Below, in pieces: positions 41,963 to 53,100 of a stretch of 64,000 bases of DNA. Where the stretch lies: contig DDLS01000099.1 in the NCBI GenBank assembly GCA_002340255.1, positions 10,094-74,093 on the forward strand, read 5' to 3'. This DNA comes from Cyanobacteria bacterium UBA2566 (GTDB taxonomy: Bacteria > Cyanobacteriota > Cyanobacteriia > Cyanobacteriales > Desertifilaceae). Both the position numbers and the translations under genes were made by a program. Each line of letters begins with the position of its first letter. Position 1 is the stretch's first letter. Under the pieces are notes generated by a model, which did not search any database, was not told the origin of the DNA, and saw only the letters and a list, made by a program, of their open reading frames with translations.

Positions 41963-43405
41963 TTAAAGTTGTTCTAAAAAGTTGATGAATGGTTGCCAAT
42001 TATCATCCACCATAATGGGGTTCCATATGGCTTCGATCGCTGGTCTCAACAGATCGACTTGTGGATTAGCCTTTTGCAGACGATCGTCAATTTCAGCTAG
42101 TTTTTCTTCGCCGTTTCGACCTAATACCCTATGATACAAGATTTTCCAAGCCTGCCAAATTGAACTAGGGCCAGCGCTAGACCAGTTGGGAATTTCATCC
42201 ATATGTTTTGACCAAATGGGATCGAAGCGATCGCGCAGACCCATAAAAAATTGAGGGTATCCGTTCTGAGTATCTTTGAGTAATTTTAGGGTTAACTCGA
42301 CTAACTCCTGGGCTTCTTTTTCTTCCATTTGATCGCGATCTAAGCCTAACCGACGTAACATGAGTTGCTGGTAAGCCGGTTCATAATGAACCTTAAACTG
42401 TTCTAAACTCTCTTGCATAGCAGTTTTGGGGATCGCTTTAGCCAGAGCGACACTGAGCAGTTCTAAATTGAGTTGACAAATCAGAGGTTGATTCCCATAA
42501 CTGTAGCGTCCAGAATAATCGAAAGAAGCGGCTGTAAAATTAGGATCGTAATGGGGAATAAAAGCATAGGGCCCATAGTCAAAACTTTCACCGGTAATCG
42601 ACATATTATCGGTATTTAAAACCCCATGACAAAAACCTGCGGCCATCCATTGAGCGGCTAATTGGGCGACTCGTTGCACCAATTGATCGTAAAATCGGAT
42701 GTAGCGATCGCGTGCAGATTCAGGCTGCACTAGAGGGAAGAGCGCTGGATAATAGGTTTCAATGACATGATCTAAGAGTTTGATGATTAAATCCGATCGC
42801 TCGAAATACCGCAGCCGTTCAAATGTACCAAAGCGGATATGGGAGCGACTCCAGCGTACCATCACGCACGATCGCGCCGGAGACGGTTCATCGGATCGCC
42901 ATAATGACTCTCCCGTTTCGATCAGACTCAAACAACGAGAAGTCCTTACCCCTAACCGATGCAGCATTTCTCCGGCTAATATTTCCCGTACTCCCCCCTT
43001 GAGCGTCAACCGTCCATCTGCCCCCCTGGAATAGGGAGTCATGCCCGATCCTTTTGTGCCAAAATCATATAATTGGCCATCAACTGCTCGCACCTGGCCA
43101 TACAAAAACCCCCGACCATCGCCTAACCAGGGGTTGTATTCTCCAAATTGATAGCCATGATATTTGAGCGCTAAACAAGGGCGATCGCTTTCAAATTTGC
43201 CAAAAAAGTCGATAAAATGGCGATCGCTCACTTGCTGGGGATTGAGTCCCATTTGCACAAGCAGATCGTTATTTCGCCATCGCAGAATATGTTGAGGAAA
43301 TTGAGCTGCTGCCACGGGATCGTAATAATCATCCCCTAAGTTTTCTAGGGCACTTTCGGTGTTTAAACTCTCAAAAGGATTCGTCTCTACCGTGTCACTC
43401 ATCAC
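41963..43405 (-). CDS. selO: SelO family protein adenylyltransferase
   Basis: 480 residues. SelO is a pseudokinase-fold enzyme that transfers AMP (not phosphate) to Ser/Thr/Tyr of target proteins, flipping ATP in the active site. Visible marks are NPWLGDGRGFLYGQV, KGSGMTPYSRGADGR, GGVREILAGEMLHRLG, and the metal-binding loops HGVLNTDNMSITG and DYGPYAFI. The C-terminal Cys or Sec of larger SelO proteins is not present. SelO is linked to redox stress and glutaredoxin targets. The gene lies 22 bases downstream of rel and is probably co-transcribed with it. Confidence 0.93.
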   Translation of the reverse strand: MMSDTVETNPFESLNTESALENLGDDYYDPVAAAQFPQHILRWRNNDLLVQMGLNPQQVSDRHFIDFFGKFESDRPCLALKYHGYQFGEYNPWLGDGRGFLYGQVRAVDGQLYDFGTKGSGMTPYSRGADGRLTLKGGVREILAGEMLHRLGVRTSRCLSLIETGESLWRSDEPSPARSCVMVRWSRSHIRFGTFERLRYFERSDLIIKLLDHVIETYYPALFPLVQPESARDRYIRFYDQLVQRVAQLAAQWMAAGFCHGVLNTDNMSITGESFDYGPYAFIPHYDPNFTAASFDYSGRYSYGNQPLICQLNLELLSVALAKAIPKTAMQESLEQFKVHYEPAYQQLMLRRLGLDRDQMEEKEAQELVELTLKLLKDTQNGYPQFFMGLRDRFDPIWSKHMDEIPNWSSAGPSSIWQAWKILYHRVLGRNGEEKLAEIDDRLQKANPQVDLLRPAIEAIWNPIMVDDNWQPFINFLEQL

Positions 43406-43427
43406 TTGTCCTGATTATGTCCCTCTC

Positions 43428-45716
43428 CTATTCTGACTCAGAAGAGGCATCTTCTGCTTGTCCCAAACGACGAATATTGAGGACATCGCTCATATTGCGA
43501 ATTTGAGTAAACACAGATTCAAGTTGGGGGCGATCGCGAATTTCCATCCCTAAATTGATCGTTGCAGGTTTCCCGGGTGTAGTGTTCACATCCACGTTAC
43601 GCACATTAATCCCTTGATCGCTTAACCGAGAGAGAATATCCTTGAGAATGCCTACCCGGTCAATGGTTTGGATTTGCACTTGCACAATATAGGTCATAGC
43701 AGTCGGAGTTCTTTTCTGGTTTTTACCGTTCCAACTGATCGGGATCAGGCGATCTCCTTCCACATTTTCCACATTTTGACAGCCTTGGCGATGAACAGAA
43801 ATTCCTCGTCCCCGAGTAACCACTCCAATAATCAATTCTCCCGGAATAGGATTACAGCATCCAGCCAGATAATAAAGCAAGCCTTCAATCCCCACAATGG
43901 GAGAACTGTGCTCCCCACCAGAAGACTGAGGTGCAGAAGACGACGACGGAATCACCGCCTCACCTTTGAGTCCTTCTTTACACTCCGGTTCTAAGGGTTG
44001 AGTGGCGCGAATCGCATCTCGCAGACGGTTCACGACCAAGTTTAAGGTCAGCTCACCATAACCCAAAGCAGCGAGTAAATCATCAACAGCGTGATAATTA
44101 CAGCGTTCTACAACCCATTGCATAGGTTGGGATTTGAGTAGAGCTTCAAACCCAGATTTACCCATTTCTTTTTCCAGCAGTTCCCGCCCTCTGGCAACAT
44201 TTTCTTCTCGATGCGATCGCTTGTACCATTGCCGAATTCGGTTCCGCGCTCCTGCGGTTTTGACAAAATTGAGCCAATCTAAGCTAGGATGGCTATTTTT
44301 TTGCGTCAAAATTTCCACAATATCCCCATTTTTCAACATCGTATTCAACGGAACCATCCGGCCATTGACCCTAGCACCCGAGCAATGATTGCCCACTTCC
44401 GAGTGAATTCGATAGGCAAAATCAACCGTTGACGATCCCGAAGTCAGGGAGAGAACATCCCCACGGGGAGTGAAGACATAGACATCATCTTCAAATAAAT
44501 TATCTTTGATATTCTCTAAGTATTCCTGAGCATCTTTGAGATCGTTTTGCCAATCGAGCAGTTGACGTAACCAAGTAAACTTTTCATCGGTATCGGTCAT
44601 GTCGCCATAGTTCGATCCGGCTTCCTTGTATTTCCAATGGGCAGCAATCCCATATTCTGCCACTTGATGCATTTCCTGGGTACGGATTTGCACCTCTAAA
44701 GGCCGACCAGTGGGCCCAATCACGCCCGTATGCAAGGATTGATAGCGATTTGGTTTCGGCAGACCAATATAGTCCTTAAATCGACCTGGGATCGGCCGGA
44801 AGGAGTCATGAACGATCGCTAATGCCCGATAGCATTGATCGTTATTTCCAGTAATTATACGAATTCCAGCAATATCAAAAATTTCGTGAAACTCCTTTTG
44901 CTGCTTGTGCATTTTGCGATAAATGCCATACAGATGTTTAGGACGACCCGTAATTTCTACAGTGGCAATCCCAATCTGTTCCATCCGAATCTCTAGAATT
45001 TCAATCACATTCTTCAGGTGTGTTTCCCGGTCTATCCGCTTTTCGGCTACTAGGGATTGCACGTCCCGATAGTAGGTGGGTTCTAAATACTTAAATGCAA
45101 GGTCTTCGAGTTCCCATTTTATGCGCCCGATTCCCAAGCGATTAGCTAAAGGAGCAAAGATTTCACGGGTTTCTAAGGCGATCGTCCGTTGTTTATCCTC
45201 CTTCATAAATTCTAGGGTTCTCATATTATGAAGTCGGTCGGCTAACTTGACCACAATCACCCGAATATCTTGGGCCATAGCCAAAAACATCCGCCGAAAG
45301 TTTTCTGCTTGGCGTTCGGTTTTACTAGAAAATTTGAACTTAGAGAGTTTGGTTACTCCTTCGACCAGTTGCCGGACTTCTGAACCAAAGCGCTCTTCCA
45401 ACTCTTCTGGGGTTACCTCTGTATCTTCCACCACATCATGGAGAAAACCGGCGGCAATCATGGGGGCACTGCCTCCGAGTTCGCGCAATAATCCCGCGAC
45501 TGCAACCGGGTGAGAAATATAGGCCTCTCCTGATTTTCGATATTGTCCTTTATGGAGTTGATAAGCAAATTCAAAGGCTTCCCGAATTAAGCGCCGATCT
45601 TCTGGCAATTCAGGGGGAGGAATCGATTCAGCGAGGACTTGCTCTGGGTTTAAACAAGCAGTTAACCAGTGGGGAAGGGTAAGATCGAGGGAGTTGGGTT
45701 CAGTGATGGTTTTCAT
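43428..45716 (-). CDS. bifunctional (p)ppGpp synthetase/hydrolase Rel/SpoT
   Basis: 762 residues, in the full-length RSH order. The HD hydrolase domain (His69 in YISHP and His93-Asp94 in FLHDVVEDT) is complete. The synthetase domain has GRPKHLYGIYRKMHKQ, an RFKDYI motif (RXKD type, as in bifunctional enzymes) and RYQSLHTGVIGP. TGS (DDVYVFTPRGDVLSL), helical/zinc-finger-like (CCNPIPGELIIGVVTRG) and ACT domains follow. It makes and removes the stringent-response alarmones. selO follows on the same strand within 22 bases. Confidence 0.97.
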   Translation of the reverse strand: MKTITEPNSLDLTLPHWLTACLNPEQVLAESIPPPELPEDRRLIREAFEFAYQLHKGQYRKSGEAYISHPVAVAGLLRELGGSAPMIAAGFLHDVVEDTEVTPEELEERFGSEVRQLVEGVTKLSKFKFSSKTERQAENFRRMFLAMAQDIRVIVVKLADRLHNMRTLEFMKEDKQRTIALETREIFAPLANRLGIGRIKWELEDLAFKYLEPTYYRDVQSLVAEKRIDRETHLKNVIEILEIRMEQIGIATVEITGRPKHLYGIYRKMHKQQKEFHEIFDIAGIRIITGNNDQCYRALAIVHDSFRPIPGRFKDYIGLPKPNRYQSLHTGVIGPTGRPLEVQIRTQEMHQVAEYGIAAHWKYKEAGSNYGDMTDTDEKFTWLRQLLDWQNDLKDAQEYLENIKDNLFEDDVYVFTPRGDVLSLTSGSSTVDFAYRIHSEVGNHCSGARVNGRMVPLNTMLKNGDIVEILTQKNSHPSLDWLNFVKTAGARNRIRQWYKRSHREENVARGRELLEKEMGKSGFEALLKSQPMQWVVERCNYHAVDDLLAALGYGELTLNLVVNRLRDAIRATQPLEPECKEGLKGEAVIPSSSSAPQSSGGEHSSPIVGIEGLLYYLAGCCNPIPGELIIGVVTRGRGISVHRQGCQNVENVEGDRLIPISWNGKNQKRTPTAMTYIVQVQIQTIDRVGILKDILSRLSDQGINVRNVDVNTTPGKPATINLGMEIRDRPQLESVFTQIRNMSDVLNIRRLGQAEDASSESE

Positions 45717-45936
45717 AGCGGGTGGATGTTTTGGGAATGATAATAGCTAATCTAATCTCGGAATCATCGAAGGGACTCAAGATTACGAGATTAGGATAAT
45801 CGCAATGGAAAAATAGTTGGTGGTGGAGATAACAAAGATGCAGATCCTGATTTCAGGTTATCTCTGATGCTCTGTTATTTAATACTATTACTATAACTTT
45901 ACACCTTTAAAAAAAGCGAGGGGATGAAATACCTCT

Positions 45937-46299
45937 ATGTTATGGCAACAACACAAGCAGATTTACCAGCACTTTCTCGAACGCTTAAGGAAAGTCTTAA
46001 TGCTGGCTACAAGCAAGACTAATCTAGACGGATTAATTCCAGCTTGCCAGGAGGCTGAAGATTTTTTTGCGCAACAGATTGCACCCCGGTTTGGGGATGA
46101 ACCCGATTCCCCCACTGAGATGGCTTGGCAGTCGATTCACACGGAGATGCATAAACAAATGAAATTATTGGTAACTGAGACTACATTTTACCAAATGAGT
46201 CGCCAGGAATTGGCGAAACAGCAGAGAAAAAATAGGATTAGTAATTATATCCGGAATCTCATTCACTATTGCGAGATGATTTTAGGGTCTGGTGGGTAA
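45937..46299 (+). CDS. PatD-like small protein
   Basis: 120 residues, entirely alpha-helical in appearance: an N-terminal helix (YQHFLERLRKVLMLATSK), then LDGLIPACQEAEDFFAQQIAP, MAWQSIHTEMHKQMKLLV, TTFYQMSRQELAKQQR, and a last helix ending LIHYCEMIL. Length and pattern resemble PatD, a small cyanobacterial protein that controls heterocyst frequency and binds FtsZ, and which also occurs in filamentous strains without heterocysts. This is a judgement from memory of the family. The gene overlaps the convergent kinase gene by 18 bases at its 3' end. Confidence 0.5.
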   Translation: MLWQQHKQIYQHFLERLRKVLMLATSKTNLDGLIPACQEAEDFFAQQIAPRFGDEPDSPTEMAWQSIHTEMHKQMKLLVTETTFYQMSRQELAKQQRKNRISNYIRNLIHYCEMILGSGG

Positions 46300-47451
46300 G
46301 GTAATGGTGAAGGTGGTTCCTTGGTTTACTTGGCTGTTAATGTGAATGGTTCCGTTGTGTAAATCCACACTTTTTTTGACAATGGAAAGTCCTAAGCCTG
46401 TTCCACCAATATTGCCAATATTGCTGCCTCGATGAAAGGAATCAAACAGATGCTGTTGCTCAGATTCAGGAATGCCAATTCCTCGATCTTGAATCTGAAA
46501 TTCCATAGTGTTGTTCAGACAACGCACGCGAACAGATACGGTTCCTCCCTGGGGAGAATACTTAATGGCATTGGAGAGTAAGTGAACGAGGATTTGCTCA
46601 AGTAAGCTGCTATCGAGCATCCATGAGGTGACAGAGTCTTGGGGGAGAAATTCCAGGGAATATTGGGAACCGGCGATCGTTTGCATCCGGGCAATCGCTT
46701 CTTCAAACAGGGGAATTACATCCACCAGCGTGGGGTTAAATTCCAGTAAGCCAAAATCCGCATCCTTGATAAACAGGATATCCTCTAAGAGGCTAGTCAT
46801 ATGGTTAATGGCTTTATGAATCCGGTCAAAATGCTTATTTTGTTTTTCCCGATCCCACTTATCTCGATATCGCTCTAGCATCCCGATGGATAAACCGATA
46901 GTGGTGAGGGGGGTACGATATTCATGGGAGATGGTGGTAATAATCCGAGATTTTAGCTCATTGAGGGCTTGTAGATGATTTAAAGCTTGATTAAGATAAG
47001 GGTCGATGAAGCAACGATCTTGGGGATGAGAGATGCCCAGTAAGCTGGTAATTCGTTTGTTGAGCAGTTGAGGATGAAGGGGTTTGGGTAAATAATCATC
47101 AGCCCCCAGCTCCAAAATTTGGCTAATAAAATCGGGTTGGTGACACTCACTGATGGCTAAAATCGCTGGAGGGTAAGTTTGGCACTTCTGTCGATAAGCG
47201 ATCGCCTCAGTGAGAGGTTTCAAGTTGCTGCTGTTGACATCGACAACGATCAGATGGGGTTGCTCTGTGGTGATTTCTGCGATCTCACGGACAGTTTGAG
47301 TGACATACTGATGTGAGACAATCGCCCCCGCTAAAGGCGGATCGATCGATAAACTCAATTCTTTCGCGAAGGGAGGATCTTCTTCAACAATCAGAATCAA
47401 CGAAGACATCAGAGATTGGATATAGTGCTTAGAGGTAACATCTGTCATCAT
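46282..47451 (-). CDS. receiver-histidine kinase hybrid
   Basis: 389 residues. An N-terminal receiver (about 15-145, phospho-Asp in LIVVDVNSSNL, Lys in LPKPLHPQ) is joined to HisKA (TISHEYRTPLTTIGLSIG) and HATPase (LLSNAIKYSPQ, DRGIGIPES, GTGLGLSIVKK). There are no membrane helices, so it is cytoplasmic; receiver-first kinases usually take a signal from another kinase. A second in-frame Met at codon 15 (MSSLILIVEEDPP) is close to the receiver start. A dispersed repeat lies 73 bases upstream. Confidence 0.92.
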   Translation of the reverse strand: MMTDVTSKHYIQSLMSSLILIVEEDPPFAKELSLSIDPPLAGAIVSHQYVTQTVREIAEITTEQPHLIVVDVNSSNLKPLTEAIAYRQKCQTYPPAILAISECHQPDFISQILELGADDYLPKPLHPQLLNKRITSLLGISHPQDRCFIDPYLNQALNHLQALNELKSRIITTISHEYRTPLTTIGLSIGMLERYRDKWDREKQNKHFDRIHKAINHMTSLLEDILFIKDADFGLLEFNPTLVDVIPLFEEAIARMQTIAGSQYSLEFLPQDSVTSWMLDSSLLEQILVHLLSNAIKYSPQGGTVSVRVRCLNNTMEFQIQDRGIGIPESEQQHLFDSFHRGSNIGNIGGTGLGLSIVKKSVDLHNGTIHINSQVNQGTTFTITLPTRP

Positions 47452-47523
47452 CTCAGATTTTGCATCTTAAGATTTAAGGTCAGAGGATGAGTATAGCCAT
47501 CTAGTAATCACATGTCTGATGAC

Positions 47524-47537
47524 TATTGCTAGAGTGC
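47524..47537. repeat. 14-base copy of the TATTGCTAGAGTGC dispersed repeat
   Basis: Matches 6845-6858 and 55745-55758 exactly. Confidence 0.6.
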
Positions 47538-47629
47538 TTATTCCCTTTTGCCTGACTTCTGCAAGAAGTCTATGGTCTAGATGCACCTTCAAGAGAATCA
47601 TACCTGAATTGATGAAAATTGATGAAAGT

Positions 47630-49618
47630 CTACACTAATTTTGAGTGATTATCCAAGCTTAATCCATGGGTCTGAATGGTATTGCGCCCCTGAGCTTTAG
47701 ATTGATAGAGAGCTTCATCGGCATTGATTAGTAGCTGATAGGGTTCCATGTCTAATCGAGGAGTTTGGCACGCGACTCCTAGAGATAACGTTAAGTTCGA
47801 TCGGATCGGGGAAGCGAGATGCTCAATTTCTCGATCCTGAATCTCTTCCTGAATTTTGTCAGCGACTTCTAGAGCGCCATCTAAGGGAGTGTTAGGGAGA
47901 AGCACCACAAATTCTTCCCCACCATAGCGAGCGACTAAATCGGCTGGACGTTGGGCTGATGAGGCGATCGCCTGGGCAACTTTTCGTAAGCAATCATCTC
48001 CAGCTTGATGGCCATAGGTATCATTATAGAGTTTGAAATAATCGACATCGCATAGGATAACGGAGAGGGGAGTGCCTTCACGGGCAAGTCTGCGCCATTC
48101 CACTGCTAAGTATTGATCGAAGCCTCGTCGATTGGCAATACCCGTTAAGCCGTCTAGGGTAGCCATTTGTTGGAGTACCCGATTGGTTTGAGCTAATTGT
48201 TGATACAGTTGCCCTTGACGGATGGCGATCGCTACCTGATGGGTGATTTTTCTCAGTAATGCTAGTTGATCTTCTGGCCAAGTACGTGGCGATCGACAAT
48301 CCTGTAAGGCTAAAAGCCCCCAAAGAGATTCGGGTGTTTTTTGCCGTAATTCTTCTGGTGATTTTATCCCCACATCTCGATCGGAGGTGAGTAACTCAAA
48401 ACACTTAATTTGAATCACCAATTGGGATTTAACCTGCCATTGATGTAACTTTTCTTGAAATGCAGAGCGAGCTGGGGATAAAACCTCTTCAATCACCCCT
48501 AGTTTTAACTCTGATTCTGAACCCCAATCGAGGATTTCTTCGAGGTTAACTTCCTCAATGCTTTCTCCTAAAATTGAAGTACAATCAGGAGCAACTGACT
48601 CTACCAAAACACTTAACTGCGGTTCTGGGTGTAAACCATAGATTAACACTCGATCGGCTTGCAGGAGTTGCTGCACTTCCTGAACTGTAGTTTTTAAGAT
48701 CTCCTCTAAATTAAGGGATTGACGAATTTTTTGGGTGATAATACTAAGAATTTTTTCCTGTTGGGCTTGTTTTCTTAAAATCAATTCTGCTTGTTTGGTG
48801 TTGGTAATATCTCGACCTACTGCTTGATATTCAGCTAAAGTGTTCTGGGACGTAAAAATTCCTCGAATCGTCCAAGATTGCCAAATCAGATGGGGGTTAT
48901 GACCAAGGATGGGTAATTCCAAGGTAATGGTAGGACTTTTGGGGGTGATTTGGCTCAGTTGTGTCTGAAGTTGATGCCAGTCTTGGGTAAACAATTTATA
49001 GGAAGCACACTGACCGATTAAGGAGTCTGGGGATTGATGGCAAAATAAACTAAAGGCTCGGTTAATAAACGTAATGGTTCCATCGGCTAGAAATCGACAA
49101 ATAAATTCTGTTTGATCTTCAATAATGCCTCGGTAGCGAGCTTCACTTTGCCGTAATTTTTCTAGGGTTTCTTTTCGCTTGATTGCATAATGAATGGCAC
49201 GAGCCAGCATATTGGGACGTAACTCGTTCTTAAAAATATAATCCTGTGCCCCTACTTTGAGTGCTGATATGGCGGTGATTTCATCCTCTAAGCCGGTCAG
49301 CACGATAATGGGAATATGAGGCGCTTGTTGATACATAACTTGACAAGTCTCTAAACCTCTGATATCTGGCAACGACAAATCTAATAAAATTACTGCATAA
49401 GATTTTTTCAAGACCCATTCTATAGCTTCAGCCATGATTTCCACACGATCAATTTGGTAATCGCATCCTTGTGTCCTTCTGAGTAAAGTTTCAATCAGAC
49501 GAACATCAGTAGGATTATCTTCAATCAATAGTACATTTAGGATAACTTGATTCACCAGGCTTAATCCTTGACTATCTTCAACACAAAAGGCTAATTGATA
49601 AACAATTATACATGACAT
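47630..49618 (-). CDS. diguanylate cyclase with receiver, PAS and GAF domains
   Basis: 662 residues. A receiver (about 27-150, phospho-Asp in ILLDLSLPD), PAS (about 160-280), GAF (about 295-480) and GGDEF (about 490-655) are in order. The active site reads GGEEF near residue 566, and the product-inhibition site RxxD (RPAD) stands five residues before it, so the enzyme should be active and feedback-inhibited by c-di-GMP. The GAF domain lacks a clear bilin-binding Cys-His, so a photoreceptor role is not claimed. It lies downstream of a response regulator and a multi-PAS kinase and probably serves that signalling block. Confidence 0.94.
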   Translation of the reverse strand: MSCIIVYQLAFCVEDSQGLSLVNQVILNVLLIEDNPTDVRLIETLLRRTQGCDYQIDRVEIMAEAIEWVLKKSYAVILLDLSLPDIRGLETCQVMYQQAPHIPIIVLTGLEDEITAISALKVGAQDYIFKNELRPNMLARAIHYAIKRKETLEKLRQSEARYRGIIEDQTEFICRFLADGTITFINRAFSLFCHQSPDSLIGQCASYKLFTQDWHQLQTQLSQITPKSPTITLELPILGHNPHLIWQSWTIRGIFTSQNTLAEYQAVGRDITNTKQAELILRKQAQQEKILSIITQKIRQSLNLEEILKTTVQEVQQLLQADRVLIYGLHPEPQLSVLVESVAPDCTSILGESIEEVNLEEILDWGSESELKLGVIEEVLSPARSAFQEKLHQWQVKSQLVIQIKCFELLTSDRDVGIKSPEELRQKTPESLWGLLALQDCRSPRTWPEDQLALLRKITHQVAIAIRQGQLYQQLAQTNRVLQQMATLDGLTGIANRRGFDQYLAVEWRRLAREGTPLSVILCDVDYFKLYNDTYGHQAGDDCLRKVAQAIASSAQRPADLVARYGGEEFVVLLPNTPLDGALEVADKIQEEIQDREIEHLASPIRSNLTLSLGVACQTPRLDMEPYQLLINADEALYQSKAQGRNTIQTHGLSLDNHSKLV

Positions 49619-49696
49619 CCCTTTTTATCTGCCTTGATGTTTCAATTACCGCAGCCTCAATCTTATGATTCGCAGGATTGGGATTTGCTTTTCAGG

Positions 49697-50152
49697 TTAG
49701 AATATTGTACCGGGTATGGGGGGGAGTTTAACAGAAGTTAACCAAAATTCTTCTACTCGGCGAATCAAGTCTTGGAACTGATAAAAAGAGGAGGGTTTAC
49801 TCAGATAACAATTGGCATAATTTTCGTAACTCGACAGAATATCGGCTTCATTCTCTGAGTTGCTTAACACGATCACAGGAATTACCCTCAGACATAGATC
49901 GGCTTTAATCTCCGCTAAGACTTCTAAACCCGTTTTAGTCGGTAACTTGAAGTCTAATAGTATGATCTGGGGGCGCGGACTTTGCTGATAGGGTTCCTGC
50001 TGATATAAAAAGGCGATCGCCTGTTCCCCAGTTTCTACCACATGGATCTGATACGTCATCGAGCCTTCCCGAAATGCCCGCACTGTTAAGGCTGCTTGAC
50101 TCGGAGAGTCTTCGATCAACAAAATATGAACGGGTTCAGAACTGTAATTCAA
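49697..50152 (-). CDS. Rcp1-type single-domain response regulator
   Basis: 151 residues, a lone receiver: acidic ILLIEDSPSQ, phospho-Asp in IILLDFKLPTKTG, Thr/Ser in VIVLSNSENEAD and Lys in YLSKPSSFYQF. The long beta4-alpha4 region and the LPTKTG loop are typical of the cyanobacterial Rcp1 group, which works with phytochrome-like kinases. It starts 15 bases after the stop of the multi-PAS kinase and is surely its partner. Confidence 0.92.
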   Translation of the reverse strand: MNYSSEPVHILLIEDSPSQAALTVRAFREGSMTYQIHVVETGEQAIAFLYQQEPYQQSPRPQIILLDFKLPTKTGLEVLAEIKADLCLRVIPVIVLSNSENEADILSSYENYANCYLSKPSSFYQFQDLIRRVEEFWLTSVKLPPIPGTIF

Positions 50153-50167
50153 AGTACAAAATTATCA

Positions 50168-53100
50168 TCAGGTGCGATCGCCAATTGTAAAATAAAATGT
50201 CGCTCCCTGGTTCAGGTGAGACTCAACCCAAATCTTTCCCCCATGGCGTTGAATAATCTTATCGCAGATCGCTAACCCAATGCCTGTGCCTGGAAAAGTG
50301 CTTTGGGAATGGAGCCTTTGGAAAAGGACAAAGATGCGCTCGGCATAATGAGGATCAATACCAATACCGTTATCTTGCACCCAAAATAGCCAATGGCAAT
50401 CTTGACGTTGAGCGCCAAGGTGAATCTTCAGGGGGCGATCGCTGCGAAACTTGATGGCGTTACTGCATAAATTTTGCCACAGTTGCACCATCTGGGAGCG
50501 ATCGGCGTGGATGGTGGGTAAGGGATCGTGGGTAATGGTTGCACCACTTTCCTCGATCGCGACTTTTAAGTTAATCCATACCTGTTCTAATACCTCGTGA
50601 AGATCGGTGGGAAGCCTCTCTTGAGCGCGAGTTCCCACCCGTGAAAAGGCTAATAAATCGCGGATTAAGCTTTGCATTCGTTGTCCTTCACTGAGGATAC
50701 AGTGAAGATAGCTTTGCCCTTCATCATCGAGAAGATCGCCATAATCTTCCTTCAATAGTTGACTAAAGCTCACAACTCCTCGCAGGGGTTCCTGCAAATC
50801 ATGGGAAGCAACATAAGCAAATTGCTGTAATTCGGCGTTAGAGCGGGCTAATTCTTGTTGTTGGCGGATTTGTTGAGAAATTGACTCTTGTTGCTCGAGT
50901 TGGGCTTGCTGACGGGCAGTATGGGTATAGAGCATTTCCCCTACCACCTGTAAAATCCGACTATCTTTGACCGACCATTGTTTAGGGTTCTGACAATGAG
51001 ACTCACATGTAATCTGTCCCCAAAGTTTTCCAGATGCTGTCCAAATGGGAACAGCTAAGAGGGAACCAATCTGCAACGATTCTAAATAGGCTTTCTCTAA
51101 CTTCGCGATCGCTGGCAGATCATCAAGGGAATTAAATATCAACATATCCTGTTGGCGCAGAGTCTCAAACCACCAGACAAAAGGAGCTACATCCAGGTCT
51201 TGAAGCAGATCGCGAAATGGTATACTCTGAGCATTACACCATTCATCGGTTAAACTCAACTGAGTTTCTTCTGAATTGAAGCGAATTAAATAGACGCGGT
51301 TAGCCCCCATTGCTTGGGCTAGAATTCCCAACAGATCGTCAAAATCGAGGGTGTCATGGCGAGTGAGCCATTTAGAAACTTCAGATAAGGCAGTTTCCAA
51401 TTTGAGGCGATATTTTAATTCTTCTTCCGCTTGTTTGCGATCGGTAATATCTTCTGCAATTCCAGCGATGCGCTCAATATTTCCCCACTGATCTTCAATG
51501 GGAAAGGCTCGATCCCAAATCCATCGGGTTTTCCCATTGGGACAAAGAATTCGATATTCACAAAAGGTATGTTCGCCCTGAATCTGCCGATCCCAGGTTT
51601 CTTGAACGCGATCGCGATCTTGGGGATCGATACTCTCTAACCAAGAAAAATTAGGCTCATAGACTTTTGAGAGCGATCGCTCCCAAACCTGTTCATACGC
51701 AGGACTCATATATTCAATCTGATAGGGATGGGTAGAAGCCAACCAAAATACATCCTGAATATTGCCGGCTAATTGACGAAACCGTTCTTCACTTTCTCTG
51801 AGTGCCTCCTCTGCCTGTCTGCGCTCTGTAATATCGCGAATACTAATAACATAAACGGGTTCGCCCAACCAATAGGTTTGAGAAACACTCATTTCTCCAA
51901 CACCCATCACCTGTTTCCCTTGAATTAAATCAATTTCTGTTACACTGGCCACGGTTAGGGGTTGACCAAAATCGTGATCGACTAAACTAGACAGGGGACG
52001 ATTAAACAATTTTTCTGCTGCGGGATTAACAAACTGAATCACACCTTGAAGATCCACAATCAGCAAGCCATCAGAAGCGCTATTAATAATCGTATGCAGT
52101 CGTGCCTCACTTTCCCAGAGTTGTAATTCAATCAATTTGTGGGTAGTAATATCAATCGCTGTGCCTAAAATTTCAATCGGAACTCCTTGTGCATTTCGCT
52201 TAAAGATCATATTACGCGATCGCAGCCACACCCAAGACCCATTCCGATGGCGCATCCGATACTCAACTTCCTGTACTTCCCCATCGGCTAAACTTAACCA
52301 CTCCTGTTTTATCGTTTCAATATGTTCCAATTCATCCGAATGATAATTTTGCTCAAAAAATATCGATCCTTGGGACTGAATCTCTTTGGGAGAATAACCC
52401 AGCACACTTTCTAGAGAGCGATTAACATAAATATTTTTCTCCGTTTGCAAATCATACAAGTAGAGTACTTCAGGAGAAGCATCAGTCAGTTGTTCAATAA
52501 AGCGTTTATTGTGGCGTAATTCTTCTTCTGTGTGCTTGCGATCGGTAATATCTCGATAAACACTCAAATACCAATATCGTTCTTCTTCCCAAATCATAGA
52601 GGTAGAAACCAACAGTGTTTTCTGTTCTCCATTTTTCGTGCAAATGACCGTTTCTACATCTTCTATTTTTCCATGATCGCGCACCTGATTCATCTGAGCG
52701 GTCACTTGCGTTAAATCTGCTGGGTTCGGATATAACAAGTTTAAAAAGTTATTCGCTTTATTCGCCTCTTCTTGAGAATATCCGGTCAGAGTTTCCATTT
52801 TAGGATTAAAAATCGTGAAATGTCCCTTATCATCACTCAGAGTAATACCTTCTCCCACCGTCTTAATCACCATTAATAGGCGATCTAGCAATCTGTTGAT
52901 TAAATTAGAACTCTGTTTTTGAGACGTGATATCCGTATCTGTACCTGCCATGCGATAAGGCTTGCCTTCACTATCTCGAAACGCAATTCCTCGTGTCAAC
53001 AGCCAGCGAATACTTCCATCTTTATGGACGATCCGATGTTCAACTTCATAAAGAGGGGTTGAGCCATCTAAATGTTCTTGAACTGACTTCCTTGTCATCT

